NCBI GenBank assembly: GCA_021798675.1
Contig: JAJZGE010000128.1
Span: forward strand, 1 to 6,076
DNA length: 6,076 nt
Origin: Pseudomonadota bacterium
Lineage (GTDB): Bacteria; Pseudomonadota; Gammaproteobacteria; Xanthomonadales; Rhodanobacteraceae
Direction: 5' to 3'
Position numbers and translations under genes: made by a program. The notes below the pieces were generated by a model. That model was not told where the DNA came from. It saw nothing but the letters and a program-made list of their open reading frames with translations, and searched no databases. Below, piece after piece: positions 1 to 5,881 of the stretch (position 1 is its first letter; the number at the start of each line of letters is the position of its first letter).

Positions 1-240
1 CGCAGCGCCCGGCCGGATCCGGGCGCCGGCACCAGCCATCCGCCTGCCGCCGGCGTCGCCGCACCGGCCGCTGCGGCCAGCGCCGACGGCGGCCTCGATG
101 ACTACATCAGCAACATCGAGCGCACCGCTATCGTCAAGGCACTGGAAGAATCCCGCTACAACAAGACCGCCGCCGCGCGGAAGCTCGGCATCACCTTCCG
201 CGCACTGCGCTACAAGCTGAAGAAGCTCGGCATCGACTGA
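1..240 (+). CDS. pilR: Type IV pilus sigma-54 response regulator PilR, C-terminal end (5' part outside window)
   Basis: The frame is open from the window edge to a TGA at 238-240 and gives the last 79 residues of a protein. Visible residues 1-31 are an Ala/Pro/Gly-rich linker. Residues 32-79 are a Fis-type helix-turn-helix: a helix starting LDDYISNIERTAIVKALEES, then NKTAAARKLGITFRALRYKL and the ending KKLGID. This ending closely matches what I know of PilR proteins of Pseudomonas and Xanthomonas, where the domain binds upstream of the pilin gene and the central AAA+ domain (not in the window) activates sigma-54 RNA polymerase. In that family the partner kinase is PilS. The receiver and AAA+ domains cannot be checked here, so another NtrC-family regulator remains possible, but the FRALRYKLKKLGI ending is typical of PilR. 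The gene converges with the hybrid kinase gene, leaving a gap of about 200 bp. Confidence 0.88.
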   Translation, partial: RSARPDPGAGTSHPPAAGVAAPAAAASADGGLDDYISNIERTAIVKALEESRYNKTAAARKLGITFRALRYKLKKLGID

Positions 241-291
241 CGCGACCGCATCCCATGGAGTGGAAGGGCTGAGGAGCGTTTTTGCAGGGCA

Positions 292-310
292 GGCGGCAGT
301 GCCTGCCGCC
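292..310. terminator. Hairpin, possible terminator for pilR
   Basis: GGCGGCAG at 292-299 pairs perfectly with CTGCCGCC at 303-310 around a three-base loop. With one bulged base at 311 the stem can extend by A-T and C-G pairs to 290-291 and 312-313. It lies about 50 bp after the PilR stop. A run of five T at 279-283 lies before, not after, the stem on the + strand, so this is not a textbook intrinsic terminator in either direction. The call rests on stem strength and position between converging genes. Confidence 0.3.
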
Positions 311-402
311 CTGTGCGGATGGAAGCCGGCGGCGGTGCCACCCTGCGTGGGCGAATCGCCCGGAACCCCTGCCTGTTGCGCGACAGCGCGCCGCCGAAGG
401 CG

Positions 403-426
403 GGGCGCGGCCACCGGAGCGCGCCC
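403..426. terminator. Hairpin, possible terminator for the signalling operon
   Basis: GGGCGCG at 403-409 is the perfect reverse complement of CGCGCCC at 420-426, with a ten-base loop. It lies about 20 bp beyond the stop of the - strand hybrid kinase gene, where an operon terminator would be expected. An overlapping alternative stem pairs 387-395 with 399-409. No U tract follows in either direction, so termination activity is uncertain. Confidence 0.3.
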
Positions 427-446
427 TGTTGATCAGCGTCACCGCT

Positions 447-2021
447 TCAGGTGTCGCTGCGTTCCCCGGCAACGGCAGCCACCAGCGCCTTGCGCATCGT
501 GCGCAGCAGCGCGTGGGTAGTCACCGGCTTGTCGACCAGGTAGAGGTGCGGCAGCGGCGGCAAGTCGTGCAGGTCTGGCGGGGCATCGGAACGCGCCAGC
601 AGGATCACCGCGCCGGCGTAGCCGCGCTCGATCAGTGCCGCCAGCGTGCGCACTCCGGTGAGCAGGTTCATGTCGGCGTCCAGCACCACCAGTTCCGGCA
701 GGCCGCAGGCCTCGATCCACTGCAGCGCGGCGGTACCGCTCTGGCTGGCGTGCGCCTGGTAGCCGTAGGCCGCCAGCGTATCGGTCAGCAGCGACAGCTG
801 GGCGGCCTCCTCCACCACCACCAGCACGCTTTCGGCAGCGCCCTCCAGGCTGTCCAGCTGCTCGGCCTGATCCGCGTCGATCGCCAGTTCGTCCAGCGGA
901 ATGTACAGGTCGAAGCGGGTACCGCGACCCGGCGCGCTGTCCACCCGCATCACGCCGCCGTGGCTGCCGACGATCCGCTTGCACGACAGCAGGCCGAGGC
1001 CGGTACCGGTCTCCTTGGTCGTGAAGAACGGCTCGAACAGGCGCTCCAGCACCTCCGGCTCCATGCCCGGGCCGCTGTCGATCACGCTGATGCGCAGGTA
1101 GCGGCCCAGCCGCGGCTGCTCTTCCGGCAGAAAGAAGTCGGCCGACAGCTGGGCCTGTGCGGTCTCGATGCGCAGCTGGCCACCATCGGGCATCGCCTGG
1201 ATGGCGTTCAGGCAAAGGTTGAGCAGGCACTGCTGCAGCTCGGTGTGGTTGCCCTCGAACGACAGTTCCGGGTCTTCGATCGCCAGCTCCATCGCCACCG
1301 AGCGCGGCACGCTGCCCTGCATCAGCAGGTCGAATGCGCTGAGCAGGGCGCCCACGCGCACCTGCTCGGCGCGCCGCGCGCCGCGGGCGAACGACAGCAT
1401 TGACTGGACCATGTCCAGCCCGCGCTTGCCGCAGTCGCGTACCAGCTTGCCCAGCCGCGTCAGGCGCGGATCGTCCTGGTAGTCCTGCAGGCTGTCGCCG
1501 GCCAGCAGCAACGGCTGCAGCAGGTTGCGCAGGTCGTGGCTGAGGCCGCCGGCGAGCATCGCCAGGCTTTCGAAACGCTGCGCACGAATCAGCTCCGCCT
1601 CGGCACGCTGACTGGCCCTGCGCGCATCCACCTCGGCCAGCGCGCGCCGCACTGCGCTGGCCAGCCGCGCCGGGTTCTGCTTGAGGATGTAATCGGTGGC
1701 GCCATTGCGCAGCGCCTCGATCGCGGCCTCCTCGCCCAGCGTCGCCGAGACGAAGATGAACGGGGTTTCCTCATCGCGCTCGCGCAGCAGTTCCAGCGCG
1801 TGCTGGCCGGAGAATCCGGGAACGCTCAGGTCGGACAACACGATGTGCGGCTTGAACTCGTGCAGGGCGGCGGTGAAGCGCCGCGCATCGTCGACCAGCT
1901 GCGCCTCGTAGCCGATACCGTCACGGTCAAGCTCGGCCAGCACCAGCTCGGCATCGAGAGGGCTGTCCTCGACCTGCAGCACGCGAATGGTCGATATCGG
2001 CTGGGGCAGGCGGTTCGGCAT
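447..2021 (-). CDS. Soluble hybrid histidine kinase: REC-HisKA-HATPase-degenerate REC
   Basis: This 524-residue protein has no signal peptide or membrane segment. Residues 12-131 are a receiver domain with all key residues: acidic pair E18/D19, phospho-acceptor D64, S92 and K114. A charged helical linker (about 132-150) leads to a HisKA domain with H162 in LSHDLRN. The HATPase domain follows: N box around N268-N272, D315-S-G-P-G319, FEPFFTTK at 329-336, and GTGLGL at 339-344. Residues about 398-515 form a second receiver-like domain with D448 and K498-P499. Its acidic pair is E404/E405, the usual Pro after the phospho-Asp region is N452, and the usual Thr/Ser is A476. The likely role is autophosphorylation on H162 under control of the N-terminal receiver, with phosphotransfer onward; the targets are unknown. 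The ATG at 2021 is chosen because the receiver fold begins just after it. The frame stays open for 134 more codons upstream, but those overlap the preceding gene. It is the last gene of a three-gene operon. Confidence 0.9.
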   Translation of the reverse strand: MPNRLPQPISTIRVLQVEDSPLDAELVLAELDRDGIGYEAQLVDDARRFTAALHEFKPHIVLSDLSVPGFSGQHALELLRERDEETPFIFVSATLGEEAAIEALRNGATDYILKQNPARLASAVRRALAEVDARRASQRAEAELIRAQRFESLAMLAGGLSHDLRNLLQPLLLAGDSLQDYQDDPRLTRLGKLVRDCGKRGLDMVQSMLSFARGARRAEQVRVGALLSAFDLLMQGSVPRSVAMELAIEDPELSFEGNHTELQQCLLNLCLNAIQAMPDGGQLRIETAQAQLSADFFLPEEQPRLGRYLRISVIDSGPGMEPEVLERLFEPFFTTKETGTGLGLLSCKRIVGSHGGVMRVDSAPGRGTRFDLYIPLDELAIDADQAEQLDSLEGAAESVLVVVEEAAQLSLLTDTLAAYGYQAHASQSGTAALQWIEACGLPELVVLDADMNLLTGVRTLAALIERGYAGAVILLARSDAPPDLHDLPPLPHLYLVDKPVTTHALLRTMRKALVAAVAGERSDT

Positions 2022-2101
2022 GTTGATGTCGCGACTCCTGATGTCTGGTCCCGCGGCGCTAACCGCCGCATGCGGTGCTGCGTGTCGCGTGCCGCCCTGG
2101 C
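2022..2101 (-). promoter_or_regulatory. Leader of the hybrid kinase gene with small inverted repeats and a distant Shine-Dalgarno
   Basis: This 80-bp gap separates the receiver gene stop from the hybrid kinase start, much longer than the 9 bp before the receiver gene. On the - strand AGGAG (complement of 2035-2039) is the only good Shine-Dalgarno match, but it ends 13 bases before the ATG at 2021, longer than usual. Next to it are a perfect 6-bp stem pairing 2053-2058 with 2064-2069 around a five-base loop, and a 10-bp palindrome at 2066-2075. The two overlap, so only one can form at a time. They might tune expression of the last gene relative to the first two; this is inference. Confidence 0.35.
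2035..2039 (-). promoter_or_regulatory. Candidate ribosome-binding site of the hybrid kinase gene
   Basis: AGGAG reads on the - strand 13 bases before the ATG at 2021. The sequence is good but the spacing is long, which suggests inefficient initiation or a role for RNA folding. No better in-frame start lies closer to it. Confidence 0.45.
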
Positions 2102-2551
2102 TCAGCTGTTTTCTTCGGGTGCCTGGTTCAGCACGGCCCAGAACTGCCCCAGCGTGCGCACCGCGTCGAAGAACTGATCGACGTCGACCGGCTTGATCAC
2201 GTAGGCGTTGGCACCCTGATCCCAGCTGCGCGCCAGATCGCTCTCTTCGCGCGAGCTTGACAAAATCACCACCGGAATCCGCCGCAGGTCTTCGTCGGCG
2301 CGCATGTGGGTAAGCACGTCCAGTCCGTTCATGCGCGGCATCTTGATGTCCAGCAGCACCACCGCAGGATTGCCGGTGACGCGGCCTTCCCATGCGCCGC
2401 GGGCATAGAGGTAGTCCAGGCACTCGACGCCGTCTTCCACGTGCACCACCGGGTTGAGCAGATGCGCATCGTGCAGGGCATCCATGGCCATCTCGGCGTC
2501 AGCGTGACTGTCCTCGACCAGCAGGATGGTGCGCAATTCTTTCTTGTTCAT
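2102..2551 (-). CDS. Stand-alone Rcp1-like response regulator (single receiver domain)
   Basis: This 149-residue protein is one receiver domain with a short tail and no output domain. The key residues are present: acidic pair E13/D14 in ILLVEDS, phospho-acceptor D68 in LLDIKMPRMNG, S98 in VVILSSS, and K120-P121 in YVIKP. The HADAEMAMDAL helix after the acidic pair, the CLDYLYARG segment with an insertion before the phospho-Asp strand, and the C-terminal helix with FFDAVRTLGQFW are typical of the Rcp1 type, known as the partner of cyanobacterial phytochrome Cph1 and common next to Cph1-like HisKA kinases. The gene starts 9 bp after the stop of the sensor kinase gene and has only a weak Shine-Dalgarno, so translational coupling is likely. 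It is the natural phospho-acceptor of that kinase (inference from position and family). It may act by protein contact, as a phosphate shuttle or as a phosphate sink. Confidence 0.93.
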   Translation of the reverse strand: MNKKELRTILLVEDSHADAEMAMDALHDAHLLNPVVHVEDGVECLDYLYARGAWEGRVTGNPAVVLLDIKMPRMNGLDVLTHMRADEDLRRIPVVILSSSREESDLARSWDQGANAYVIKPVDVDQFFDAVRTLGQFWAVLNQAPEENS

Positions 2552-2560
2552 TGGATCGGC

Positions 2561-4324
2561 TCAGGTACGGGCGCCAGCCAGATCGGTGGCCGGCAGCGAA
2601 AAATGAAAGCGGGCACCTTGGCCCAGCTCGGCCTCGGCCCAGACGCGACCGCCGTGGCGGGTCACGATGCGCCGCACATTGGCCAGTCCGATGCCGTTGC
2701 CGGAAAATTCCGAAGCCCGGTGCAGACGCTGGAATACGCCGAACAGCTTGTCAGCATACTGCATGTCGAAACCGGCGCCGTTGTCGGCGACGGTGAACTC
2801 GTAATCGCCCTGGCGATTCTGCTGCATGCTCACCTCGATCCGTGCGATGTCGCGCTGGGCGGTGTACTTGACCGCATTGCCGAGCAGATTCTGCCAGACG
2901 GTGCGCAGCATGTTTTCGTCACCGATCACCATTGGCAGCGGCGCGACCGTCCACACAATGCGCCGGTCCGTGGCGCCGGATTCGACCAGCTCGCGCGCCT
3001 CGTCGACCAGCGACTGCATGTCCACCGCCTGCAGCCGCAGCGCACCGCGACCCAGCCGCGAGAACACCAGCAGGTCCTCGATCAGCAGGGCCATACGCTG
3101 CGCGGAGCTGGTGATCACTTCCAGGTAATGACTGGCCTTCTCGTCGACGCGGTCGCCGAGGTGCTGCTCCAGCTTGCGCGCAAAGCCGGAGACGTGGCGC
3201 AGCGGCGCGCGCAGATCATGCGAGACGGAGTAGCTGAACGCCTCCAGCTCGCGGTTGACGTCGGAGATCTGCGTCACCTTGCCCTCGAGCTGGCGGTTGA
3301 GCTCGCTGACCTTCTGCTCGGCCAGCGCGCGCACGGTGACATCGCTCACCGTCAGCAGCAGCGTGGGCGCGTCGGTGTCCTTCTGCTGCAGCCGGCGCGC
3401 ATTCACCACGACATGCCGCTCGACGCCGCCGGCGGTACGCTGGACCATGTCGTAGTCCCACAGCTCGCGGTCACGCTGCAGCACGTCTTTCAACCGCTGC
3501 AGGAATACGCTGTCGCTCCACGCACCGTCACCGATCTCCGCCAGCGGCTGTGCGCGCTGCTGCGCGTCGAGCCCGTACAGTTCGCTGAAGGCGTTGTTTA
3601 CCAGCAGGCTGCGCAGGCCGTCGTCGAACAGCCCGATCGGCTCGCGCACCGCCTGCAGGATCTGCTGCGCGCGCAGCACGGCGCGGCTCTCGCGCGTCTC
3701 CGCGCCCTGGCGGCGGTCGATCTGCCGCTCGGACATCACCATGATGATGGCCAGCAGCAGCAGCTGCGCCAGCGAGGTGATGGTGAGCACCACGCGCGCA
3801 TTGAACAGCTGGTGCGCGGCCAGCGCCTGGCGGCCCGGCAGCAGGGCATCCTCGTTTTGCACGATGCGTCCGATCAGTCCGTTCATGCGGAACAGGCTGC
3901 GGGCATCGCGCAGCGATTGCCGCGCGCCAGCGGTGTCGCCGCGCTGCAGGCGCGCCAGCGCCTGGTTCATCAGCGCGATGCGGCCAGTGACGCTGGCATC
4001 GAGCGTGCTGACCAATACCTGCTGATCGGGACTGTCGCGGGTCATGCCACGCAGCTGCTGCAGCAGCCCGGCTACCTCCTTGGCGGCCATGCCGGCGCGC
4101 ACGCGGGTCGGCTCGTCAGTGTCACCGGTCAGCAGCCGGTAGGCCGCCGTCTCGCTGTCCCGCACGATGTAGGCGATCTGGTAGGTCAGCGCCTTTACCG
4201 CGTTGGAGTGAATCACCCAGCCGACGGTGTTCTGGGTGTCGCGCGTATTGTTGAGTGTGACCGCGTAAGGCAGTCCCACGATCGCCACCACCGCCAGCAG
4301 CAGGCCGGCGATGCGCCAGCGCAT
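2561..4324 (-). CDS. Membrane sensor histidine kinase: CHASE3-PAS-HisKA-HATPase
   Basis: This 587-residue inner-membrane kinase begins with a short basic MRWR and a membrane helix (about 5-23). A helical periplasmic region (about 25-175) follows, with the features of a CHASE3 domain (NNTRDTQNTVGWVIHSN, then IVRDSETAAYRLLTGD), and a second membrane helix at about 178-197. A PAS domain (about 218-335) and a coiled coil (about 332-362) lead to HisKA with H369 in FSYSVSHDLRAPLRH, the form seen in Cph1-like kinases. The HATPase domain shows N479-N483 (N box), D514-N-G-A-G518, F528 and GNGIGLANV at 542-550. All catalytic residues are present, so it should be active. There is no receiver, so phosphate must pass to a separate protein; the receiver gene 9 bp downstream is the obvious one. 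The start at 4324 is set by GGAGG six bases upstream. An in-frame ATG at 4342 lies upstream but lacks such a site. The ligand is unknown, and the PAS domain shows no cofactor-binding motif I can name. Confidence 0.93.
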   Translation of the reverse strand: MRWRIAGLLLAVVAIVGLPYAVTLNNTRDTQNTVGWVIHSNAVKALTYQIAYIVRDSETAAYRLLTGDTDEPTRVRAGMAAKEVAGLLQQLRGMTRDSPDQQVLVSTLDASVTGRIALMNQALARLQRGDTAGARQSLRDARSLFRMNGLIGRIVQNEDALLPGRQALAAHQLFNARVVLTITSLAQLLLLAIIMVMSERQIDRRQGAETRESRAVLRAQQILQAVREPIGLFDDGLRSLLVNNAFSELYGLDAQQRAQPLAEIGDGAWSDSVFLQRLKDVLQRDRELWDYDMVQRTAGGVERHVVVNARRLQQKDTDAPTLLLTVSDVTVRALAEQKVSELNRQLEGKVTQISDVNRELEAFSYSVSHDLRAPLRHVSGFARKLEQHLGDRVDEKASHYLEVITSSAQRMALLIEDLLVFSRLGRGALRLQAVDMQSLVDEARELVESGATDRRIVWTVAPLPMVIGDENMLRTVWQNLLGNAVKYTAQRDIARIEVSMQQNRQGDYEFTVADNGAGFDMQYADKLFGVFQRLHRASEFSGNGIGLANVRRIVTRHGGRVWAEAELGQGARFHFSLPATDLAGART

Positions 4325-4330
4325 GACGTC

Positions 4331-4335
4331 CCTCC
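4331..4335 (-). promoter_or_regulatory. Ribosome-binding site of the sensor kinase gene
   Basis: GGAGG reads on the - strand six bases before the ATG at 4324, an ideal Shine-Dalgarno. It decides the start in favour of MRWRIAG over the in-frame ATG at 4342, which would put this site inside the coding sequence. Confidence 0.8.
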
Positions 4336-4347
4336 ATTTCATGAAAT
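4336..4347. repeat. Perfect 12-bp AT-rich palindrome beside the kinase ribosome-binding site
   Basis: ATTTCATGAAAT equals its own reverse complement over all 12 bases and directly adjoins the GGAGG of the sensor kinase gene. Such an AT-rich perfect dyad stands out in very GC-rich DNA. It could be an operator for a dimeric regulator. As RNA it has no loop, so a stable hairpin is unlikely. It also contains the rejected alternative ATG at 4342. Confidence 0.5.
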
Positions 4348-4382
4348 CAGCAACATACGCAAGCCTTCGCGGTGACCATTCG

Positions 4383-4405
4383 TGGCATTCTGGCACGTTT
4401 CGGCA
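4383..4405. repeat. Cluster of three TGGCA-like direct repeats
   Basis: TGGCA occurs at 4383-4387 and 4391-4395, followed by CGGCA at 4401-4405, so the starts are 8 and 10 bp apart. The cluster lies in the middle of the divergent region, about 60 bp from the kinase start and 150 bp from the transporter start. It may be a regulator-binding array or chance; no known operator was recognised. Confidence 0.3.
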
Positions 4406-4460
4406 CGCGCCCGGCCAGCCTTCCGGCGCGCGCATCGGCAGCCGCGACCGCGTCGCCGCA

Positions 4461-4495
4461 GCCGTCGCATGCTGCAACGCGGCATGCGCCGTCGC
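4461..4495. repeat. Repeat pair with hairpin upstream of the transporter gene
   Basis: GCCGTCGC occurs at 4461-4468 and again at 4488-4495. Between them, CGCATGC at 4466-4472 pairs with GCATGCG at 4482-4488 around a nine-base loop. It lies about 55-90 bp before the transporter start, so it would be in the mRNA leader if transcription starts upstream, or would act as a DNA dyad otherwise. GC-rich DNA makes chance repeats of this size fairly common. Confidence 0.3.
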
Positions 4496-4540
4496 GTCGA
4501 TACGCTAACGTGCCCGACTCACTTCACCCACTCCGCCGCC

Positions 4541-4546
4541 GAGGAA
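4541..4546 (+). promoter_or_regulatory. Ribosome-binding site of the sugar transporter gene
   Basis: GAGGAA ends five bases before the ATG at 4552. It fixes the transporter start there even though the frame stays open to an earlier ATG at 4372. Confidence 0.75.
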
Positions 4547-4551
4547 CCCGC

Positions 4552-5865
4552 ATGGCCTTTGCCAACCCGCCGCTGCCGCCCACCCCGACACCGGCCTCTG
4601 CGCCGGGCACCGGCCGCTACACCGATTACCCGCTGGCGCTCGGCGTACTCACCACGATCTTCTTCATGTGGGGCTTCCTGACCTGCCTCAACGACATCCT
4701 GATCCCGCATCTGAAGTCGACCTTCCAGCTCAATTACACCCAGGCGATCCTGGTGCAGTTCACCTTCTTCGGCGCGTATTTCCTGATGGCGATGCCGGCC
4801 GGTCGGCTGGTGGCCGCGCTGGGCTACAAGAAAAGCATCGTCGCCGGGCTGGCGATCGCCGGCCTTGGCGCGCTGGGCTTCTGGCCGGCGGCAGGGCTGC
4901 ACCTGTATCCGGCGTTCCTCGGCGCGCTGTTCGTGCTGGCCACCGGCATCACCGTGCTGCAGGTGGCGGCCAACCCGTACGTGGCGCTGCTCGGGCCGGA
5001 AGCGACCAGCTCCAGCCGGCTGACGCTGGCGCAGGCGCTGAATTCGCTGGGCACCACGCTGGCGCCGCTGTTCGGCGGGCTGCTGATTCTCGCCAACGTG
5101 GTGAAAAGCCCGGCCGAGCTGGCCACGCTGGCGCCGGCCGCGCAGTTGGCCTATCAGACCCAGCAGGCGCAGGCCGTGCAGTTTCCCTACATCGGGCTGG
5201 CGCTGGTGCTGTTCCTGCTGGCGATCTTCGTGTGGCTGTTCCGGCTGCCGGCACTGAGCGGCAGCACCGACCGCGGCGACCACGGCCGCCACGGTTTCAT
5301 CGAGGTACTGCGCCACCCGCACGTGCTGTTCGGCGTGCTGGGCATCTTCTTCTACGTCGGCGCCGAGGTGTCGCTGGGCAGCTTCATGGTCAACTACCTG
5401 GCGATGCCCGGGATCGGCCACATGAGCGAGCAACGGGCCGCCCATTACGTGTCGTTCTACTGGGGCGGCGCGATGCTCGGCCGCTTCGCCGGTTCGTGGA
5501 TCATGGCCTGGTTCTCGCCGCGCAAGCTGCTGGCCAGCTTCGCCGCGATCAACGCGCTGCTGGTGCTCACCACCATGCTCAGTGGCGGCGATGCGGCGGT
5601 GTACAGCATCATCGCGATCGGCCTGTTCAACTCGATCATGTTCCCGACCATCTTCGCGCTAGGCATCGAGCGGCTCGGGCCGCTGACCAGCAAGGCGTCG
5701 AGCCTGCTGATCATGGCGATCGTGGGCGGCGCGCTGATCCCCTATGCGCAGGGCCGGCTCGCCGATCACATCGGCCTGCAGCATGCGTTCATCCTGCCGC
5801 TGCTGTGCTACCTGTACATCGTGTTCTACGGCGTCAGCGGCTCGAAGGTGCGCAGCATCGCGTGA
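4552..5865 (+). CDS. FucP/GluP-family sugar:proton symporter (MFS)
   Basis: This 437-residue inner-membrane protein has a Pro-rich N-terminus (about 5-18) and twelve hydrophobic segments, almost the length of E. coli FucP (438 aa). It aligns with FucP by eye: LNDILIP places D48 at FucP D46, LQVAANPY places Q137 at E135, and LAQALNSLG places N164 at N162. MFS loop motifs are visible at GRLVAALGYKK (84-94) and at GRFAGSWI in the second half, and TIFALGIERLG is also typical of the family. FucP uses D46 and E135 for proton and substrate coupling. The Gln at the E135 position is, as far as I recall, usual in the glucose/galactose (GluP) and N-acetylglucosamine (NagP) branches, so a hexose or amino-sugar is more likely than fucose. 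The exact substrate cannot be told from the sequence. No sugar-catabolic gene is fully visible nearby. The gene is divergent from the kinase operon and appears to be monocistronic. Confidence 0.93.
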   Translation: MAFANPPLPPTPTPASAPGTGRYTDYPLALGVLTTIFFMWGFLTCLNDILIPHLKSTFQLNYTQAILVQFTFFGAYFLMAMPAGRLVAALGYKKSIVAGLAIAGLGALGFWPAAGLHLYPAFLGALFVLATGITVLQVAANPYVALLGPEATSSSRLTLAQALNSLGTTLAPLFGGLLILANVVKSPAELATLAPAAQLAYQTQQAQAVQFPYIGLALVLFLLAIFVWLFRLPALSGSTDRGDHGRHGFIEVLRHPHVLFGVLGIFFYVGAEVSLGSFMVNYLAMPGIGHMSEQRAAHYVSFYWGGAMLGRFAGSWIMAWFSPRKLLASFAAINALLVLTTMLSGGDAAVYSIIAIGLFNSIMFPTIFALGIERLGPLTSKASSLLIMAIVGGALIPYAQGRLADHIGLQHAFILPLLCYLYIVFYGVSGSKVRSIA

Positions 5866-5881
5866 TGGCCTGATGGCCGCA

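Larger units (their letters stand above)
241..446. other. Non-coding gap between convergent genes, with GC-rich hairpins
   Basis: No reading frame here looks like a gene: the frames crossing it are antisense extensions of the neighbouring coding sequence. The gap lies between the stop of the PilR gene and the stop of the hybrid kinase gene, so transcription enters from both sides and termination is expected. Three inverted repeats are visible: 292-299 with 303-310, 387-395 with 399-409 (two-base bulge), and 403-409 with 420-426. The second and third share bases and cannot form together. None is followed by a T tract on either strand, so they are only candidate terminators. A small RNA cannot be excluded, but nothing argues for one. 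Confidence 0.6.
4325..4551. promoter_or_regulatory. Divergent control region between kinase operon and sugar transporter
   Basis: This 227-bp region separates two genes transcribed away from each other, so it should hold both promoters. The part next to the kinase gene (about 4336-4400) is clearly richer in A and T than its surroundings, as expected for a promoter. No pair of hexamers matched sigma-70 well enough to call on either strand. A sigma-54 site was considered at 4391-4405 and rejected on spacing. The frames crossing the region on both strands are upstream extensions of the two real genes. The separate elements found here are listed individually. Confidence 0.6.

Noticed and set aside
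282..1403. 373-codon open frame on the + strand, antisense to the hybrid kinase
   Set aside because: It is a low-complexity Gln/Arg/His-rich shadow of the kinase gene without a recognisable motif.
2022..2423. Upstream extension of the hybrid kinase frame to an ATG at 2423 (658 aa)
   Set aside because: The extra 134 residues overlap the intact receiver gene in another frame and show no domain; the receiver fold of the hybrid starts right after the ATG at 2021.
2306..4375. 689-codon open frame on the + strand, antisense to the sensor kinase
   Set aside because: It mirrors the real gene's codon structure in GC-rich DNA; the product is His/Gln/Arg-rich with no domain, while the opposite strand has full kinase motifs.
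4391..4405. Possible sigma-54 promoter (TGGCACG followed by GGCAC)
   Set aside because: The invariant GG and GC are nine bases apart instead of ten, and the -12 element reads GGCA rather than TTGC.
4325..4477. Longer start of the sensor kinase at 4477 or 4342
   Set aside because: The ideal GGAGG is six bases before the ATG at 4324, followed at once by a basic stretch and a membrane helix; the upstream residues look like translated promoter DNA.
4501..4510. TACGCT as a -10 box for the transporter
   Set aside because: It matches the consensus at only three of six bases and no acceptable -35 box lies at the right distance.
4372..4551. Longer start of the sugar transporter at 4372
   Set aside because: The extra residues are Arg/Ala/Pro-rich with no family match, and GAGGAA is correctly placed before the ATG at 4552.
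4519..5445. 308-codon open frame on the - strand, antisense to the transporter
   Set aside because: The predicted product is Arg/Gln/His-rich with no membrane segments or motifs; the opposite strand encodes a complete transporter.
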